Of a DNA stretch of 37,787 bases, positions 25,167 through 34,130 are shown piece by piece. The notes below the pieces were generated by a model. That model was not told the DNA's origin and searched no databases. It saw nothing but the letters and a program-made list of their open reading frames with translations. The stretch spans positions 1 to 37,787 of the forward strand of contig JARLHB010000258.1 in NCBI GenBank assembly GCA_031292465.1, read 5' to 3'. Both the position numbers and the translations under genes were made by a program. The stretch's first letter is position 1, and the number at the start of each line of letters is the position of its first letter. Source of the DNA: Ignavibacteriaceae bacterium (lineage in GTDB: Bacteria > Bacteroidota > Ignavibacteria > Ignavibacteriales > Ignavibacteriaceae).

Positions 25167-28100
25167 TTGTATTTATCGAAACTTGAAATATTAGGGTTTA
25201 AGTCTTTTGCTTTAAAAACAGAAGTAAACTTTAATCCTGGTGTAACCTCTATCGTGGGGCCAAACGGCTGTGGCAAAACGAATATTGTGGATGCAATACG
25301 CTGGAGCCTTGGCGAGCAGAAGAGCAGCACTTTAAGAAGCGATAAAATGGAGAACGTCATTTTTAACGGTACCTCCAGCAGGAAGCCAATGGGAATGGCG
25401 GAAGTTACTCTTACAATACAAAATAACAAGGGAATTTTACCTACCGAGTATGCCGAAGTATCCATAACAAGAAGAATATTCAGATCCGGTGAGAGTGAAT
25501 ATCTTCTTAATAAAAACATCTGCCGTTTAAAAGATATAACAAATCTTTTTATGGATACAGGTATGGGCACCAATGCTTATTCTGTAATAGAGCTTAAGAT
25601 GGTTGAAAACATCCTTAGCAGCAAAGCAGATGAGCGAAGGAATATGTTTGAAGAAGCTGCCGGTGTAAACAAATACAAACTGCGCAGAAGGTTAGCCTTA
25701 AGAAAATTGGATGAAGTAAAATCCGATTTAACCCGCGTAAATGATATTGTAAGCGAAGTTGAGAAGAAGGTTAATTCCCTGGAACGCCAGGCGAAAAGGG
25801 CGGATAAGTACAATAAAATTTCCTCTACGCTGCGGGAACTGGAGCTTGACCTTGCAGAAAGAGAAATGGCTTTATATATAAGCCAAAAAGCCGAAATAAA
25901 AGACAAAAAAGAAATCGATTTTAAACAGAAAATTGAGATTGAATCCGAACTGGCTCAATTGGATGATGAAATAAAGGTAGTTAAATCAAACCTAACTGAA
26001 ATTGAATTCCAGCTAACGGGCAAACGTTCCGAAATAACTTCTCAGACAGAAAAAATTTACAACGTCCAGAAGAATATTTCCGTATCTGAAGAAAGGAAAA
26101 ATTCGCTTGCCAGGAATATCGAACGGTACAAGCAGGAACTTGAAGAACTTAATTATCAGTTAAAAGAAGCCGGTGAATTAATTGATGACAGCAGTGCTGC
26201 CATAGAAGAATTTAAAGAGAAAATTGCGGCAAAAGAAGCGGAAAAACTTGAAGTATCCGCAGCGCTGGTTAAATTCAGGGAAGAATTGGATGAGAAAAGA
26301 AATGCTTTAAAACAGCATTCTGACAATATGATGGAACGGTTCAAAGAGGTAACAAACAAAGAGAATGAACTTTCCAATGTTGAAAAATCCCTTGAAGCAA
26401 AAAACAGCTCAATAAATAAGCTGAATGAAAAAATCTCTACCCTGACAAACAATATTGCTAAAACAGTAGGTTATCTCGAAGAGCTTGAACAGGAAAAGGC
26501 AGAAGCTGAACAAAAACTTGCAGAAGCTGAAGCCATATATTCCCAAAAGCAAAAGGAAAAAGAAAATCTCGAGAAGAAATTAAATTCGCTTAAAGAAAAA
26601 GAGCTTGAATATAAAAGCGTTCTTAACGGGTTAAAAGATAAGATAAGCTTAATACAGAATTTAATAGATAACCTTGAAGGCGTTTCCAAAGGTGCAAAAG
26701 CATTACTTGAAAATAATAATTGGGCAAAAGGCAATAAATCATTATTGGCGCACATAGGCAATTCTTCAGATGATTACCGCTTCGCAATAGAAGCCGCCCT
26801 TAAGAACAATTTGAACGATATCCTCGTCGAAACACTGGAAGACCTTAAAAACGGTATTGAATATCTTAAAAACCACAGTGTTGGTAAAGCTTCATTTTAT
26901 GTATCCGGATTTGATGATAACCGGAAAAAGTCTCTGCTTGAAAAATTACAGGACTGGTCTTTAAATAAAAAAGCGAAGCGCCTTGAAAAAGAAGCTGGGT
27001 TTTTAGGATGGGCTTTGCAATTTATCCAGACGGAAGATAAATGGAAGCCATTTTTCAACAGGCTGCTTGATAAGATAGCCATAGTTGATTCGTTAGATTC
27101 TGCATTCAGTTTGTCTGAAAAATATTCGGGATTTGATTTTGCCACATTGGGCGGTGATTTTATAAGCAAAGCAGGCAGCATAGAAGGCGGTTCAGCACTG
27201 CAGCCGGATGATTCACTTTTCGGCAGGAAACAGTTCCTTGAAAAATTAAAAGCTGAATTTCCGCAAAGAGAAGCGGAACTAAAAAAGCTGCAAAAGGAAA
27301 TTGAGGAAACAGAAAATAAGATAAACGAAATTGATCTTAAGGTCCTTTCTGAACGCGGCAGGCTGATGGTTAACGATCTTGCTAATGTTGAGAAGCAAAT
27401 CGCACAGTTTGAGTTTGAAAAGAAAAAAGCAGATGATGAAATTGATAAAACAAGGCAGGAACTAAATGAGCTTGCCGGCGAATCCAATGCTCTTGATAAT
27501 GAACGTACCCGCCTTGGTTTGCTTCTTGATGACAGCATTGTAGAAAGAAGTGAGGAAGAAGCAAAGCAAAAACGATCAGAAGAAGAGTTTGCTGATTTTG
27601 AAAAAGAATTTAATTCTGTAGTAGCAAAGCAAAATAAAATAAACCTTGAATATGAACGGCTCCTCGGCGAGAAAAAAAATACGGAGAATGCCGTTAAACG
27701 GGCGCAGGAATCAATTGAATCAATTAATAAATCAGTAACCAAAAGGGAATATGATATTTCTTCATCAATCGAAGAGTCTGACTCTCTAGAAAATGTTATT
27801 GATGAAAAGCAGCTGGAACTTGAAGAATTCAACAGCGGTAAAGAAAAGCTTGTCAACGAGGAAAAGGAAATAGATTCCCGGTATAAGGAAGTTCGTAAGC
27901 TTATTTCCGAAAAAGAAGATAAGCAGAATAAAATAAGAAAAGAAAGAGAAATAATTTCCGATAGTATTCATTCCAGTGATTTGAAGCTTAACGAGATCGG
28001 GATGAAGATGGGTACGCTCCAGGATAATATCCAGGAAAATTATTCAATTACTATAGAAACCAAAACTTTTGAAGACCTTGAATCATTTGATTTTAAACAG

Positions 28101-28760
28101 CGCACTGAAGAAGTGCATTCCTTAAAGCAACAAATTAAAAATTTGGGGCCTATAAACCTGCTTGCATACTCAGAGTTTGAAGAAGAAAGGCAGAGATTTG
28201 AATTCCTTTCCAAACAAAGGACGGACCTTCTTGAATCGGAAAAAGACATTGTAAAAACCATTGAAGAAATTAATACGACTGCACAGACTTTATTTACTGA
28301 AACATTTGAAAAGATTCGTACAAATTTTGTAAATATTTTCCATGGGTTATTTAATTCCGGTGATGAAGCAGATCTTCGCCTTGAAGAAAATGTTGATCCG
28401 TTGGAAGGCAAGATAGAAATAATTGCTAAACCTAAGGGTAAACGCCCCACTTCAATTGAACTGCTTTCAGGGGGCGAAAAAACATTAACTGCAATAGCAT
28501 TATTATTTGCTATTTATCTTGTAAAACCAAGTCCGTTTTGTATACTTGATGAAGTTGATGCCCCGCTTGATGATGCAAATGTTGACCGTTATACAAAAAT
28601 TATTCAGGATTTTAGCAAAGATACTCAATTCATTGTGGTTACTCATAATAAAAGAACAATGGAAGCTGCCGAAACGCTTTACGGTGTTACTATGCAGGAA
28701 GAAGGCGTTTCTAAATTAGTAAGTGTAAGATTTAATGAGGATTTAAGTTTTGTATCGTAA
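25167..28760 (+). CDS. smc: Chromosome segregation protein SMC
   Basis: The 1197-residue ATPase of the SMC-ScpAB condensin, needed for chromosome compaction and segregation. The N-terminal head has Walker A GPNGCGKTN (31-39, K37). Two long coiled coils (about 170-500 and 680-1030, rich in E, K and L) flank a hinge region near 510-670. The C-terminal head has the signature LSGGEKTL (1100-1107) and Walker B CILDEVDAPLDDAN with E1129. The start is TTG at 25167: an in-frame TAA directly precedes it, and the family N-terminus YLSKLEILGFKSF follows at once. The gap to the GH2-like gene is 7 bases, so the two are probably co-transcribed. No scpA or scpB is in the window. Confidence 0.97.
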   Translation: MYLSKLEILGFKSFALKTEVNFNPGVTSIVGPNGCGKTNIVDAIRWSLGEQKSSTLRSDKMENVIFNGTSSRKPMGMAEVTLTIQNNKGILPTEYAEVSITRRIFRSGESEYLLNKNICRLKDITNLFMDTGMGTNAYSVIELKMVENILSSKADERRNMFEEAAGVNKYKLRRRLALRKLDEVKSDLTRVNDIVSEVEKKVNSLERQAKRADKYNKISSTLRELELDLAEREMALYISQKAEIKDKKEIDFKQKIEIESELAQLDDEIKVVKSNLTEIEFQLTGKRSEITSQTEKIYNVQKNISVSEERKNSLARNIERYKQELEELNYQLKEAGELIDDSSAAIEEFKEKIAAKEAEKLEVSAALVKFREELDEKRNALKQHSDNMMERFKEVTNKENELSNVEKSLEAKNSSINKLNEKISTLTNNIAKTVGYLEELEQEKAEAEQKLAEAEAIYSQKQKEKENLEKKLNSLKEKELEYKSVLNGLKDKISLIQNLIDNLEGVSKGAKALLENNNWAKGNKSLLAHIGNSSDDYRFAIEAALKNNLNDILVETLEDLKNGIEYLKNHSVGKASFYVSGFDDNRKKSLLEKLQDWSLNKKAKRLEKEAGFLGWALQFIQTEDKWKPFFNRLLDKIAIVDSLDSAFSLSEKYSGFDFATLGGDFISKAGSIEGGSALQPDDSLFGRKQFLEKLKAEFPQREAELKKLQKEIEETENKINEIDLKVLSERGRLMVNDLANVEKQIAQFEFEKKKADDEIDKTRQELNELAGESNALDNERTRLGLLLDDSIVERSEEEAKQKRSEEEFADFEKEFNSVVAKQNKINLEYERLLGEKKNTENAVKRAQESIESINKSVTKREYDISSSIEESDSLENVIDEKQLELEEFNSGKEKLVNEEKEIDSRYKEVRKLISEKEDKQNKIRKEREIISDSIHSSDLKLNEIGMKMGTLQDNIQENYSITIETKTFEDLESFDFKQRTEEVHSLKQQIKNLGPINLLAYSEFEEERQRFEFLSKQRTDLLESEKDIVKTIEEINTTAQTLFTETFEKIRTNFVNIFHGLFNSGDEADLRLEENVDPLEGKIEIIAKPKGKRPTSIELLSGGEKTLTAIALLFAIYLVKPSPFCILDEVDAPLDDANVDRYTKIIQDFSKDTQFIVVTHNKRTMEAAETLYGVTMQEEGVSKLVSVRFNEDLSFVS

Positions 28761-28815
28761 TATAGCAGATTACACTAATATTCTATTTAATGGAAATGAC
28801 AGCAGTTATAATTTT

Positions 28816-30831
28816 ATGATGCCTGCTATTCTGTTCGTTATTTTATTTATGCTGCTCGGTACGGATATCTTTGCCCAATGGATTAATAACCCTACATTAA
28901 ATACCGAATTGGTAACCGAGGCTTCTGATCCTATAAATATTTTGTCCGTAAGGGATTTAAACGGCGGGGCGTTTGTTTTCTGGCAGGATAATAGAAACGG
29001 TTTTCAAAATGAAGTATATTATATCCGCATGGATGCCGGCGGTAAGATTAACCAGTTAACCGGTCAGAATAATTTAAACGCTGTGCAAACAGACTTTAAA
29101 CATGACATAAGAAAAGTAACAAGTATGTCAGGATCGGAAGAAAACCCGGTTTGCTCTTACGATATTTCAAATTCTGCAATTGTAGTTTGGACTGATTACA
29201 CTTATTCCAAAACCGGGTATCTTTTTGCTCAACGCATACTTGGCAATGGCAACCCCGGCTGGACCGACAGGGGCCTGCAAATATCTAGTTCAGATGATGA
29301 AATAAGCGGGTATTCACTGTGCTCGGATAACTCCGGTTCTTCTTATGTGGCGTTTATTTCTAAAGAGTCTGCGATAAATGGAGACTACAAGGTAGAAGTT
29401 CAGAAAATTAGCCTCGACGGCAAAATATTATTTGATCCGAATGCGGTTTTGATATCTAAATCAAGAAACCGGAAAAGCATGACAAGTGTTGTTCCCGATA
29501 ACGAAGGTGGTGTTTATGTTTTTTGGATTGAAACCCAAAACAATAAAAGTATAATTTTAGGGCAGCATATTGATAGTGAAGGTAAAGCCGGATGGGAAAA
29601 CAATAATCAGTCACAACATGACAGAATGCTGGAAATATCAAACCCGTCTCAAAATGTAATGACTTATGCAGCAAAAATAGCAGATGGCAAATCGATTTAT
29701 ATCGCATGGCAAACACAGAAGGGCAGCAAAGATATTTACCATCAACTGATTGATAATAAAGGCAAAATATTATGGGGCCGCGGTGGCAAGCAGATAACTT
29801 CAATAAAAGGTAATCAGTTTAACCCTCAAATTATCTGTGCTGATTCTACAATAATTTTAAGCTGGACCAACGAGCAATCAAATAATTCTGATATTTATAT
29901 CCAAAAATATAATGCTAACGGCAAACCGGTCTGGAATAAAACCGGCGTTCCGGTAATTAAATATAAAGGCGAGCAGTTTGGCCAACGGTTAGTAAGTGAT
30001 GGGAAAGGCGGAGCTATTTTATCATGGATAGATACCAGAAATAGTTCAGCTCTGGCCGATATCTATGCCCAAAGAGTTAATTCCGACGGCGAATTAGTCT
30101 GGGATCCTTTGGGCGTACCTGTGGCAACGAACCATAACACCCCTAAAAGTTACATATCACTTATAGCTGATGATGCAGGCGGTGCCGTGGTTATTTTCAA
30201 GAACAGCAGAAATAGCAAGAATAAAATATATGGCCAGAAAATATTCAGTACCGGCGATTATATTTCGCAGATTGAAGATCTTACTACATCCATAACCGGC
30301 GGCGACAGTGTTAAAATTTCCTGGAACTCAAGAGTCGGACAAAATTCTGTTAAATTCAATGTGGAAAGAGCAGTGCAAACACAGGACGGAAACACTGAAT
30401 GGCATTCCCTGGGTACGGTTAATTCTTTGGATAAAAATAATGTTTTGAATTATGAATACTTTGATATGCCTACAGTAACCGGAACATTGTTCTACAGGAT
30501 TACGCAGACAGATTCTAAGGGGAATGCGCAACGGTCCGATGTAAGCCATATAAATTATTTCAGAGGGTCTTCAGAAATAATAGTTACACAAAATATTCCA
30601 AATCCATTTGTGGATTCAACAGTAATAAGTTTTTATTTGCCAAACCCCGCCATGGTAGAAATTGAATTCTTCAATGACCATGTCGAAAAGATTAGCGAAT
30701 TAGACAAGTCTTTTCCTGCGGGGGAAAGAAGCATTACTTTTTATTCGAAGGGCCTTAAACCGGGTATTTATTTTTACCGGTTAAAAGTTAATGACTTTGT
30801 TGATGTTAAAAAAATGATAATTACGAATTAA
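28816..30831 (+). CDS. Secreted propeller-like repeat protein with type IX secretion sorting domain
   Basis: A 671-residue secreted protein of unknown function. The ATG at 28816 gives a clean signal peptide (MMPAILFVILFMLLG, cut after AQ). The frame is open back to a TTG at 28750 that overlaps smc, but that start would put 22 polar residues before the signal. The body has about seven repeats of 60-70 residues with W-x-D-x-R-N, then D-IY-x-Q, then G-x-x-x-W-x-x-x-G-V-P-V (clearest at SWIDTRNSS and VWDPLGVPV), suggesting a beta-propeller. A fibronectin-like segment follows, and the last 75 residues are a Por/T9SS C-terminal sorting domain (IPNPFVDSTVISFYLP, then GIYFYRLKV). So it is exported across the outer membrane by T9SS and may be surface-bound. 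Confidence 0.85.
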   Translation: MMPAILFVILFMLLGTDIFAQWINNPTLNTELVTEASDPINILSVRDLNGGAFVFWQDNRNGFQNEVYYIRMDAGGKINQLTGQNNLNAVQTDFKHDIRKVTSMSGSEENPVCSYDISNSAIVVWTDYTYSKTGYLFAQRILGNGNPGWTDRGLQISSSDDEISGYSLCSDNSGSSYVAFISKESAINGDYKVEVQKISLDGKILFDPNAVLISKSRNRKSMTSVVPDNEGGVYVFWIETQNNKSIILGQHIDSEGKAGWENNNQSQHDRMLEISNPSQNVMTYAAKIADGKSIYIAWQTQKGSKDIYHQLIDNKGKILWGRGGKQITSIKGNQFNPQIICADSTIILSWTNEQSNNSDIYIQKYNANGKPVWNKTGVPVIKYKGEQFGQRLVSDGKGGAILSWIDTRNSSALADIYAQRVNSDGELVWDPLGVPVATNHNTPKSYISLIADDAGGAVVIFKNSRNSKNKIYGQKIFSTGDYISQIEDLTTSITGGDSVKISWNSRVGQNSVKFNVERAVQTQDGNTEWHSLGTVNSLDKNNVLNYEYFDMPTVTGTLFYRITQTDSKGNAQRSDVSHINYFRGSSEIIVTQNIPNPFVDSTVISFYLPNPAMVEIEFFNDHVEKISELDKSFPAGERSITFYSKGLKPGIYFYRLKVNDFVDVKKMIITN

Positions 30832-30848
30832 AAACCTTGCGATATTAG

Positions 30849-30871
30849 CCGGGGTTATAAATTTAACCCGG
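30849..30871 (+). terminator. Hairpin between the T9SS cargo gene and the HAD phosphatase gene
   Basis: CC-G-GGGTT and AACCC-GG form a stem with one bulged G and an 8-base AT loop, 17 bases after the stop. No T run follows. It may separate the two transcripts, since the next gene starts 25 bases later. Confidence 0.35.
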
Positions 30872-30895
30872 TGCATAAGCAATAAGCGGGAAAAT

Positions 30896-31615
30896 ATGAG
30901 TTTTGTTTTTAAAGTGTTTGTAGATTTTGACGGAACGATTTCAAAGGTTGATGTCGGCGATTCCATTTTTAGAAAATTTGCAGACAAAGAAAAAGTTGAT
31001 GAGGTAATTACAAGGCTGTTAAATGATGAAATATCGGCAAGACAGTCATGGCTCTCCATGTGTGAAATAGCAGGGAATATAGATAAAAGTGAGCTTGATA
31101 AATTTATTAATGCAATTGAAATAGATCAGACTTTTCATGAACTTGTAAATTATTGTAATACTAATGGTATTGAATTATTTGTCTTAAGCGACGGCTTTGA
31201 TTATTATATTGACAGGATATTAGGCAAAGAAAATATTAACGGGTTAACAGTTTATTCCAACAAATTAACAATAAATGAATCCGGCAAATTGTTGCCTGAA
31301 TTTCCATATCTTGATGAAAGCTGCCCGAGTTCTGCTAATTGTAAAAGGAACCATATTATTACTCATAGCAGCGATGAAGATTATACTGTCTTTATCGGAG
31401 ATGGAAATTCCGATAAATTCGTAGCTGAATATTGTGATTTTATCTTTGCCAAAGATGACCTGCTTAAATATTGTGAACGTGAAAGAATAACATATTTTCC
31501 ATTCAACAATTTTCATGATGTGGTTATAAGAATGGAACAACTTGTATCCAGGAAGAGATTAAAAAAACGCCATCAGGCTGAATTAAAAAGAAGAGCAGTA
31601 TATATGGCGGAATAG
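30896..31615 (+). CDS. HAD-superfamily phosphatase, MtnX/PSP-like (HAD-IB)
   Basis: A 239-residue phosphatase. The nucleophile motif DFDGT (D10, D12) is at the N-terminus, the serine motif is VLSDG near 97-100, and the acidic motif GDGNSD lies at 168-173. A helical cap between 20 and 85 places it in subclass IB with phosphoserine phosphatase and MtnX (2-hydroxy-3-keto-5-methylthiopentenyl-1-phosphate phosphatase). The segment ARQSWLSMCE resembles MtnX-like proteins more than SerB. No methionine salvage genes are near, so the substrate is undecided. The C-terminus is unusually basic (SRKRLKKRHQAELKRR). It runs in the same direction as the following lipid genes, with a 74-base gap. Confidence 0.8.
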   Translation: MSFVFKVFVDFDGTISKVDVGDSIFRKFADKEKVDEVITRLLNDEISARQSWLSMCEIAGNIDKSELDKFINAIEIDQTFHELVNYCNTNGIELFVLSDGFDYYIDRILGKENINGLTVYSNKLTINESGKLLPEFPYLDESCPSSANCKRNHIITHSSDEDYTVFIGDGNSDKFVAEYCDFIFAKDDLLKYCERERITYFPFNNFHDVVIRMEQLVSRKRLKKRHQAELKRRAVYMAE

Positions 31616-31689
31616 CTTAAGGATGAAGTTTTCAGGATTAAAATTCAATTCCTGCAAACGATTTTTATTAAACAATAGAATGAAAAGAT

Positions 31690-32277
31690 ATGTCAAACAT
31701 TGCAAATAAGTTTTTTAAGTACAGGAGTTATACTCCCATACCGTTCCTCATCCTGATGTTTATATTTGAAAATGCCAATGTATGGAGCCTGATACTGGGT
31801 TTCATAATTGCATTAACAGGCGAGTTTATCAGATTCTGGGGAGTAAGCTGGGCAGGGAGCGAAACGCGCACTACCGGAGGCGTTGGCGGAACATATTTAA
31901 TTATAAGCGGCCCGTTTGCCCATGTACGCAACCCGCTTTATGTGGGAAATATATTAATGTACTCCGGACTCGGGATAATGTCATTTTCAATTTTTCCATA
32001 TCTTCAAATTGCCGCACTGCTTTTCTTCTTTGTACAGTATTACTTTATAATAAAAGAAGAAGAGGGATATTTAAGGAAAACATACGGCGCAAGCTATGAA
32101 GATTACACTAAAAATGTCCCAAGTTTAATACCACGGCTGACAGCCTACAAAGCGGATAATGTTGAACAGCCGCCTTTTGACTGGAAGGACGGCTTAAGAT
32201 CTGAAAGAAGAACTTTACAGGCATTCACTATAGTTACAATTACGATTTTACTAATATGGTTTTGCAGAAGATTTTAA
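31690..32277 (+). CDS. ICMT/PEMT-family membrane methyltransferase
   Basis: A 195-residue integral membrane protein with about five helices. The family motif GPFAHVRNPLYVGN is at 74-87 and the SAM-binding EEEGYLRKTYGASYEDY at 123-139. These are shared by isoprenylcysteine carboxyl methyltransferases and bacterial phospholipid N-methyltransferases. Bacteria have no prenylated CaaX proteins, so the likely substrate is a lipid or small hydrophobic compound; this is inference. A final helix (TIVTITILLIWF) ends the protein. It is 22 bases upstream of lpxB on the same strand, so a role in envelope lipids is plausible. Confidence 0.82.
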   Translation: MSNIANKFFKYRSYTPIPFLILMFIFENANVWSLILGFIIALTGEFIRFWGVSWAGSETRTTGGVGGTYLIISGPFAHVRNPLYVGNILMYSGLGIMSFSIFPYLQIAALLFFFVQYYFIIKEEEGYLRKTYGASYEDYTKNVPSLIPRLTAYKADNVEQPPFDWKDGLRSERRTLQAFTIVTITILLIWFCRRF

Positions 32278-32299
32278 TTGATTAAAAATAATTAAACAT

Positions 32300-33436
32300 T
32301 TGAATAAAAGATTAATGATCATAGCCGGAGAAGTTTCCGGGGACCTGCATGGGGCCTCTTTAATAACAGAATTAAAGAAGCTTGATGATGCTATTGAAAT
32401 CTATGGCATCGGCGGGGACAAAATGAAAGCTGCCGGGATGAATATTGTTCATCATATAAATCAGATGGCATTTTTAGGCTTTGCAGAGATTATAAAACAT
32501 TTACCTTTTATTAAAAAAGTTCAGAAAGACCTTATAGAGTTAGTTAAAACTAAAGAAATTAAGACAGTTGTATTAATAGATTATCCGGGTTTTAATTTAA
32601 GCGTTGCAAAAAAGTTTAAATCTATGGGCATTAAGATAATCTACTATATTTCACCGCAGATTTGGGCCTGGGGCGCGGGCAGAATGAAAAAGATTAAAAA
32701 GCTTGTTAATAAAATGCTTGTAGTCTTTCCATTTGAAGAAGAGCTTTATAAAAAAGCAGGTGTAAATGTTGAATTTGTAGGCCACCCTCTTCTTGACAGG
32801 ATTAAAGACTATCAGTTCCTGTCTAAAGGCGAGTTGTATAAGAAATTTGCTCTGGATGAAAGTAAGGAAATTCTTCTGATTCTTCCTGGCAGCAGGCTGC
32901 ATGAGGTTGAAAAAATATTTCCTGAATGTATAACTGCCGCAGAAAAAATTGCAAATGAATTTAATCTGCAAATAGTAGCTGCCTGTTCTCCTAATATTGA
33001 AGAGAAATTTTTACAAAAAATTTCCGGTAGTTGTAATTACAAGATTATTAAAGGTTATACTTACGATTTAATGAAATATGCAAAGTTAGGCATAGTAAAA
33101 TCCGGTACATCAACAATGGAGGCCGGATTATTTGGGCTGCCGATGGTGATTGTCTATAAGACAAGTTATTTAACTTATCTAATTGGTAAAAATCTTATAA
33201 AGTTAAATAATATTGGTATGGTAAACATTATTGCCGGCGAAAATATTGCCGTGGAATTAATCCAGGGTATGGCGAACAGCAAATCGATATATGATGAATG
33301 CAAAAAAATATTGTCCGATAGCCGGCTGTTAAATTCAATAAAATTAAAATTAGACGGGCTGAAAAAAAAGCTTGGTACTGAAGGCGCTTCACAAAGAGCA
33401 GCAAAATATATTTACTCGGTTTTGAATGAAGCTTAG
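32300..33436 (+). CDS. lpxB: Lipid-A-disaccharide synthase
   Basis: This glycosyltransferase joins UDP-2,3-diacylglucosamine and lipid X to make the lipid A disaccharide at the inner face of the inner membrane. The protein has 378 residues. Family landmarks are AGEVSGDLHG at the N-terminus, YYISPQIWAWG, GHPLLD, LPGSR, and SGTSTMEAGLFGLPMV near the UDP site. I start at TTG 32300, which gives MNKRLMIIAGE; an internal ATG at 32315 would leave only two residues before the AGE motif region. Its end overlaps the next gene by 11 bases. It belongs to the unit lpxB - DUF374 - lpxK. Confidence 0.94.
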   Translation: MNKRLMIIAGEVSGDLHGASLITELKKLDDAIEIYGIGGDKMKAAGMNIVHHINQMAFLGFAEIIKHLPFIKKVQKDLIELVKTKEIKTVVLIDYPGFNLSVAKKFKSMGIKIIYYISPQIWAWGAGRMKKIKKLVNKMLVVFPFEEELYKKAGVNVEFVGHPLLDRIKDYQFLSKGELYKKFALDESKEILLILPGSRLHEVEKIFPECITAAEKIANEFNLQIVAACSPNIEEKFLQKISGSCNYKIIKGYTYDLMKYAKLGIVKSGTSTMEAGLFGLPMVIVYKTSYLTYLIGKNLIKLNNIGMVNIIAGENIAVELIQGMANSKSIYDECKKILSDSRLLNSIKLKLDGLKKKLGTEGASQRAAKYIYSVLNEA

Positions 33437-34091
33437 AAAAATTTGGCAGGACGTTTTAAGGTTCCTTGGGAACTATTTTCTATCGCACGTAGCAAATGTT
33501 CTTTGTAAAACGATTAGAGTTACCTTTGTAAATAAGGGCGCAGTTGATGCCCTTGAATCTGAAGGTAAGAATTATGTACTTGCGTTTTGGCATGGCACAA
33601 TGCTTTTGCCCTGGTATTGTAACCGGGGAAAGAATATAGTAGCCTTAGTCAGCCAGAGTAAAGATGGTGAACTTCTTGCAAGGCTTTTGAAACGCTGGAA
33701 GTATGATGTTGTAAGAGGTTCAAGCACCAGAGGCGGCAATGTAGTATTACGTATGATGATAGACTATGCAAGAAATAAACGTACTATAGCAATTACGCCT
33801 GACGGCCCGAGAGGCCCTATTTATAAAATGAAAGCCGGTGCGGTGGTAACTGCACAAAAGAGCAATGTACCGCTTGTTCTGGCAGGAATCGGTATTCGGA
33901 AGAAGAAAATTTTAAAAAGCTGGGATAAATTTGAAATTCCGGCATTATTTTCAAAAACAAAGGTTGTATATTCAGATCCTATATATTTTAATGGTGAAAT
34001 GAACTACGGTCAAACTTCAGATATGATTGCTTTTTGCGAAAACAAATTGAACGAACTTCAAAAAGAGGCCGGGAGGTTTGAACAAAAATAG
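33426..34091 (+). CDS. DUF374 lysophospholipid acyltransferase-family protein
   Basis: A 221-residue protein of the DUF374 branch of the LPLAT acyltransferases. It has FWHG (54-57) as the form of the catalytic histidine motif, RGSSTRGG (97-104), and ITPDGPRGP (123-131), all hallmarks of DUF374. It has a hydrophobic N-terminal stretch and probably sits at the inner membrane. It overlaps lpxB by 11 bases and is followed 39 bases later by lpxK. That position suggests it adds a secondary acyl chain to lipid A or a related lipid, a role usually played by LpxL/LpxM; no lpxL-like gene is in the window. The acceptor is inferred from context only. Confidence 0.85.
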   Translation: MKLRKIWQDVLRFLGNYFLSHVANVLCKTIRVTFVNKGAVDALESEGKNYVLAFWHGTMLLPWYCNRGKNIVALVSQSKDGELLARLLKRWKYDVVRGSSTRGGNVVLRMMIDYARNKRTIAITPDGPRGPIYKMKAGAVVTAQKSNVPLVLAGIGIRKKKILKSWDKFEIPALFSKTKVVYSDPIYFNGEMNYGQTSDMIAFCENKLNELQKEAGRFEQK

Positions 34092-34130
34092 TTTGCAGCA
34101 GGTTTTCTATAAGGTGAAGAAAACGGATTG

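Noticed and set aside
26897..27856. A 319-codon minus-strand reading frame rich in serine, opposite smc
   Set aside because: It mirrors the coiled-coil codons (GAA/AAG) of smc, which read as TTC/CTT and TCT on the other strand. There is no ribosome site and no family resemblance.
28750..28815. Overlap of the T9SS cargo gene with the end of smc through a TTG start
   Set aside because: The extra 22 residues are polar and precede a perfect signal peptide, so the ATG at 28816 is more likely and there is no overlap.
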